A stretch of DNA of 64,000 bases, taken from Catalinimonas alkaloidigena (GTDB lineage Bacteria > Bacteroidota > Bacteroidia > Cytophagales > Cyclobacteriaceae). The DNA lies in the NCBI RefSeq assembly GCF_029504655.1, contig NZ_JAQFIL010000001.1, forward strand, positions 2,237,001-2,301,000, written 5' to 3'. Positions 61,773 to 64,000 of the stretch are shown piece by piece. A model generated the notes under the pieces. It made no database searches. It was given only the letters and a program-made list of their open reading frames with translations, and was not told where the DNA came from. Each line of letters begins with the position of its first letter. The stretch's first letter is position 1. The translations under genes were made by a program, and so were the position numbers.

Positions 61773-61809
61773 GAGAAATGGGTTTGAAGGTCAGGCTTAA
61801 GCAAACAAA

Positions 61810-62628
61810 CTAATCGTCTTCTGCGTCAGTAACAAGGATTTCCAGTGCTTTTTGTGAAGCATGCTGTTCAGCCTTTTTCTTACTTAAACCACTACCGGTG
61901 CATATAGGATTCCCATCTATAAAAATTTGTGCAATAAATTCTTTGAACTGAGTATCTCCTTGGGTATCAATAATCTCAAAACGAATGTCTTTGTTCGTTT
62001 TTTGGGCCCATTCTATGATAGTACTTTTAAAGTTTGGATTGGTATTGATGATCTGGTCAAGATCAAAGTGGGGGATAAGAAGTCTTTTTACAATGAAATT
62101 TTTACAGTAGGCATAGCCTTTATCCAGATAGACCGCACCGACAAGCGCTTCTAACGTATCGCCATCAATGGATTTATGACTGAGCTTACTCTTTCCGTTT
62201 AGAAGTACATTTGACTGATCAAATACAATAATATTACTCACACCAATTTTTTTGGCGACAGCGTTAAGTGATTCCCGGTTGACAATTCTGGAACGTATGT
62301 CAGTAAGAAACCCCTCATCCTTATAGGGATATTTTTTAAAGAGGTATTCGGCAACTACTGTGCTTAAAATTGAGTCACCCAGATATTCTAGCCTTTCATT
62401 TGATTCTTTGAGACCAAACATATTTTTTTTAGCGACAGAAATATGTTTGGTAGCCAGACGGTAAAGCTCCAGATTAAAGGGATAGCTACCCACAATTCTT
62501 TTGATAGCTTCAATTAATTGTTTATCCTCAGCAGGGTATGAACGGACAAGCTTCAATACCCTAGTGGGTAGTATCGTTAAGAGCAATGTAGAAAAAACAT
62601 TTTTTAACCTGCGTAAGACAGGTAACAC
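61810..62628 (-). CDS. rnc: Ribonuclease III
   Basis: 272 residues, starting at GTG. The signature NERLEYLGDSIL (catalytic Glu/Asp) and DGDTLEALVGAVYLDKGY (second acidic site) are present, and the C-terminal dsRNA-binding domain is recognised by SGLSKKKAEQHASQKALEIL. The start GTG overlaps the fabF stop by one base (TAGTG), which implies coupling. There is an extra N-terminal segment of about 30 basic and hydrophobic residues before the enzyme domain. It processes rRNA precursors and dsRNA. The conserved order acpP-fabF-rnc is standard in Bacteroidota. Confidence 0.95.
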   Translation of the reverse strand: MLPVLRRLKNVFSTLLLTILPTRVLKLVRSYPAEDKQLIEAIKRIVGSYPFNLELYRLATKHISVAKKNMFGLKESNERLEYLGDSILSTVVAEYLFKKYPYKDEGFLTDIRSRIVNRESLNAVAKKIGVSNIIVFDQSNVLLNGKSKLSHKSIDGDTLEALVGAVYLDKGYAYCKNFIVKRLLIPHFDLDQIINTNPNFKSTIIEWAQKTNKDIRFEIIDTQGDTQFKEFIAQIFIDGNPICTGSGLSKKKAEQHASQKALEILVTDAEDD

Positions 62629-63881
62629 TAGGCTTCAAATTTTCTGAATACTACGGATGTATTGTGGCCTCCAAAACCAAATGTGTTACTAATGGCTGTA
62701 TTGACCTTCTTTTCCTGAGCTTTATTAAATGTCAGGTTCAGCTTGGCATCAATATTTTCATCATCAGTAAAATGATTGATGGTAGGAGGAACCAAATTAT
62801 GCTGAATGGCCAGAATAGTAGCCACTGATTCTATAGCACCGGCTGCACCCAATAGATGACCAGTCATGGATTTGGTAGAGCTGATATTTAGTTGATAAGC
62901 GTGCTCACCAAATACATCTTTGATAGCGTTGACCTCACTGATATCCCCTAAGGAAGTAGATGTACCATGCACATTGATATAATCAACCTCTTCAGGGTTA
63001 ATCCCTGCATCTTTGAGAGCTAGCTGCATTACCTGCTTAACACCCACCCCTTCCGGATGAGGTGCTGTAATATGATAAGCGTCACCAGTCATGCCATTGC
63101 CAATAATCTCGGCATAAATTTTGGCGCCTCTGGCTTTGGCATGCTCATAATCTTCCAGAATAAGCGCTCCTGCCCCTTCTCCTAAAACAAAACCATCGCG
63201 GTCTTTATCAAAAGGCCTTGAGGCTGATTCGGGAGAATCATTTCGTTCAGAAAGGGCTTTCATGGCACCAAACCCGCCAACACCCGCTTCACATACTGCA
63301 GCTTCAGAACCACCGGTGACGATCATATCAGCTTTACCTAATTTAATATAGGTATAAGAATCAATGATGGCATGTGTGGCAGAAGCACAGGCAGAAACTG
63401 TAGCGAAGTTAGGGCCTCTGAAGCCATATTTAATAGATATATGACCTGGAGTGATATCCACGATCATTTTCGGGATGAAGAAAGGGTTGAAACGAGGAGT
63501 ACCATCCCCCTGAGAGAAATAAGAAACTTCTTCCTGAAAAGTTTTGAGACCACCAATACCTGAACCCCATATGACACCCACCCGGTCAGAGTCAAGTTTG
63601 TCTACCTCAACTCCGGAATCACGGATGGCCTCATCAGCAGCAACCATTCCGTACTGCGTACAAGGATCCATCTTACGAGCCTCTTTTCTATCAAAAAAGT
63701 TATTAGCGTCAAAGTCTTTGAGTTCACAGGCAAACTTGGTTCTGAATTTCTCTGCATCAAATCTGGTGATGAGAGCAGACCCACTTACTCCTTCAGATAA
63801 ACCCTGCCAATATTCCTGAACAGTATTTCCAACCGGGGTAAGTGCGCCTAGTCCTGTAACTACAACTCTCCTTGAATTCAT
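62628..63881 (-). CDS. fabF: 3-oxoacyl-ACP synthase II
   Basis: 417 residues, complete. Catalytic Cys165 in TVSACASATHAI, with the two histidines in NVHGTSTSLGD and TKSMTGHLLGAAGA, give the Cys-His-His triad of the condensing-enzyme family. N-terminal VVVTGLGALTPVGNTVQEYW is typical of FabF. It elongates acyl-ACP with malonyl-ACP in fatty acid synthesis. It lies 24 bases after acpP, and its stop overlaps the start of rnc. Confidence 0.96.
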   Translation of the reverse strand: MNSRRVVVTGLGALTPVGNTVQEYWQGLSEGVSGSALITRFDAEKFRTKFACELKDFDANNFFDRKEARKMDPCTQYGMVAADEAIRDSGVEVDKLDSDRVGVIWGSGIGGLKTFQEEVSYFSQGDGTPRFNPFFIPKMIVDITPGHISIKYGFRGPNFATVSACASATHAIIDSYTYIKLGKADMIVTGGSEAAVCEAGVGGFGAMKALSERNDSPESASRPFDKDRDGFVLGEGAGALILEDYEHAKARGAKIYAEIIGNGMTGDAYHITAPHPEGVGVKQVMQLALKDAGINPEEVDYINVHGTSTSLGDISEVNAIKDVFGEHAYQLNISSTKSMTGHLLGAAGAIESVATILAIQHNLVPPTINHFTDDENIDAKLNLTFNKAQEKKVNTAISNTFGFGGHNTSVVFRKFEA

Positions 63882-63905
63882 AAAAAGGGGATAGCTTCTA
63901 TAAAA

Positions 63906-64000
63906 TTATTTCTTTACGTTCTCTTCCAGGTAAGATATAGCCTGACCTACAGTTGCAATGTTTTCAGCCTGATCGTCAGGAATAGAAATGTTAAATTCTT
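63906..64000 (-). CDS. acpP: Acyl carrier protein, C-terminal part (runs off the window)
   Basis: Only the last 30 residues are visible, [20 protein letters not shown], then a final helix ending EENVKK and a TAA. This is the C-terminal half of bacterial acyl carrier protein; the DSL serine that carries phosphopantetheine must lie beyond 64000. The gene is placed directly upstream of fabF, the normal order. Confidence 0.9.
   Translation of the reverse strand, partial: EFNISIPDDQAENIATVGQAISYLEENVKK

Noticed and set aside
1..64000. CRISPR arrays, tRNA or rRNA genes, insertion sequences, prophage or integrase genes
   Set aside because: None seen. No regularly spaced repeats, no clover-leaf or 16S/23S blocks, and no transposase or integrase motifs were noticed on either strand.

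Overview
The window looks like a chromosomal stretch from a free-living, probably marine, member of the Bacteroidota, most likely Cytophagales. This is inferred from an Oar-like TonB-dependent receptor with a carboxypeptidase-regulatory N-terminus, an AraC regulator with a membrane N-terminal half, many Bacteroidota-type lipoprotein signals, a class III fructose-1,6-bisphosphatase, ThuA, DUF6807 and Gfo/Idh/MocA proteins, A-rich leaders with poor Shine-Dalgarno sites, and the core order nadE - rnc - fabF - acpP at the right edge. No rRNA, tRNA, CRISPR array, insertion sequence or prophage was seen.

Layout. 1-1183: end of a secreted metallophosphoesterase. 1282-14844: a ten-gene plus-strand carbohydrate locus. 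It holds two sialidase-like BNR lipoproteins, an unknown polytopic membrane protein coupled to a sodium:solute symporter, an N-acetylneuraminate-lyase-like aldolase, an HldE2-type nucleotidyltransferase, an unusual PfkB-kinase/HAD-phosphatase fusion, a secreted YdjC-type deacetylase, a large secreted propeller/helical protein and a PqaA-like lipoprotein. Read together, the locus suggests extracellular trimming, sodium-driven uptake, aldol cleavage of a keto-deoxy sugar acid, and re-activation of the freed sugar to a nucleotide sugar. 14894-16295: a stand-alone LigD-type phosphoesterase and a TspO-like protein. 16353-21252 (minus): a PQQ dehydrogenase, an AraC regulator, a lipoprotein and a membrane protein whose gene carries a frameshift. 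21406-24099 (plus): a TPR-like membrane protein and a ScyD-like lipoprotein.

24198-31816: a DoxX protein, two secreted genes often found in sugar loci (Gfo/Idh/MocA, DUF6807), a KDG kinase, a peroxiredoxin-like protein and class III FBPase. 32063-34664: an unrecognised two-gene cassette whose larger product may have a two-domain lipid-binding (TULIP-like) architecture. 34683-42140: a sortilin-type BNR protein, a second DoxX protein and a TonB receptor. 42560-46655: a purine nucleoside scavenging cluster (NCS2 permease, exported adenosine deaminase, NUP protein). 46865-52921: an oxidoreductase, an MscS channel, a sugar isomerase, a DUF3140/DUF2945 pair and two ThuA proteins.

53133-53562 is an FtsX-type permease pseudogene with most of its middle deleted. 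54482-59320 is a stress and ion group (universal stress protein, DnaJ-like, Hsp20 with a frameshift, SLC12-like transporter). 59889-64000 holds NAD synthetase, RNase III, FabF and the end of acyl carrier protein. Two genes (the 20316-21252 protein and Hsp20) are each interrupted by a single extra base that, when skipped, restores a recognisable protein. These are either real lesions, recoding or assembly errors. Function calls rest on reading motifs by eye; no database search was possible.
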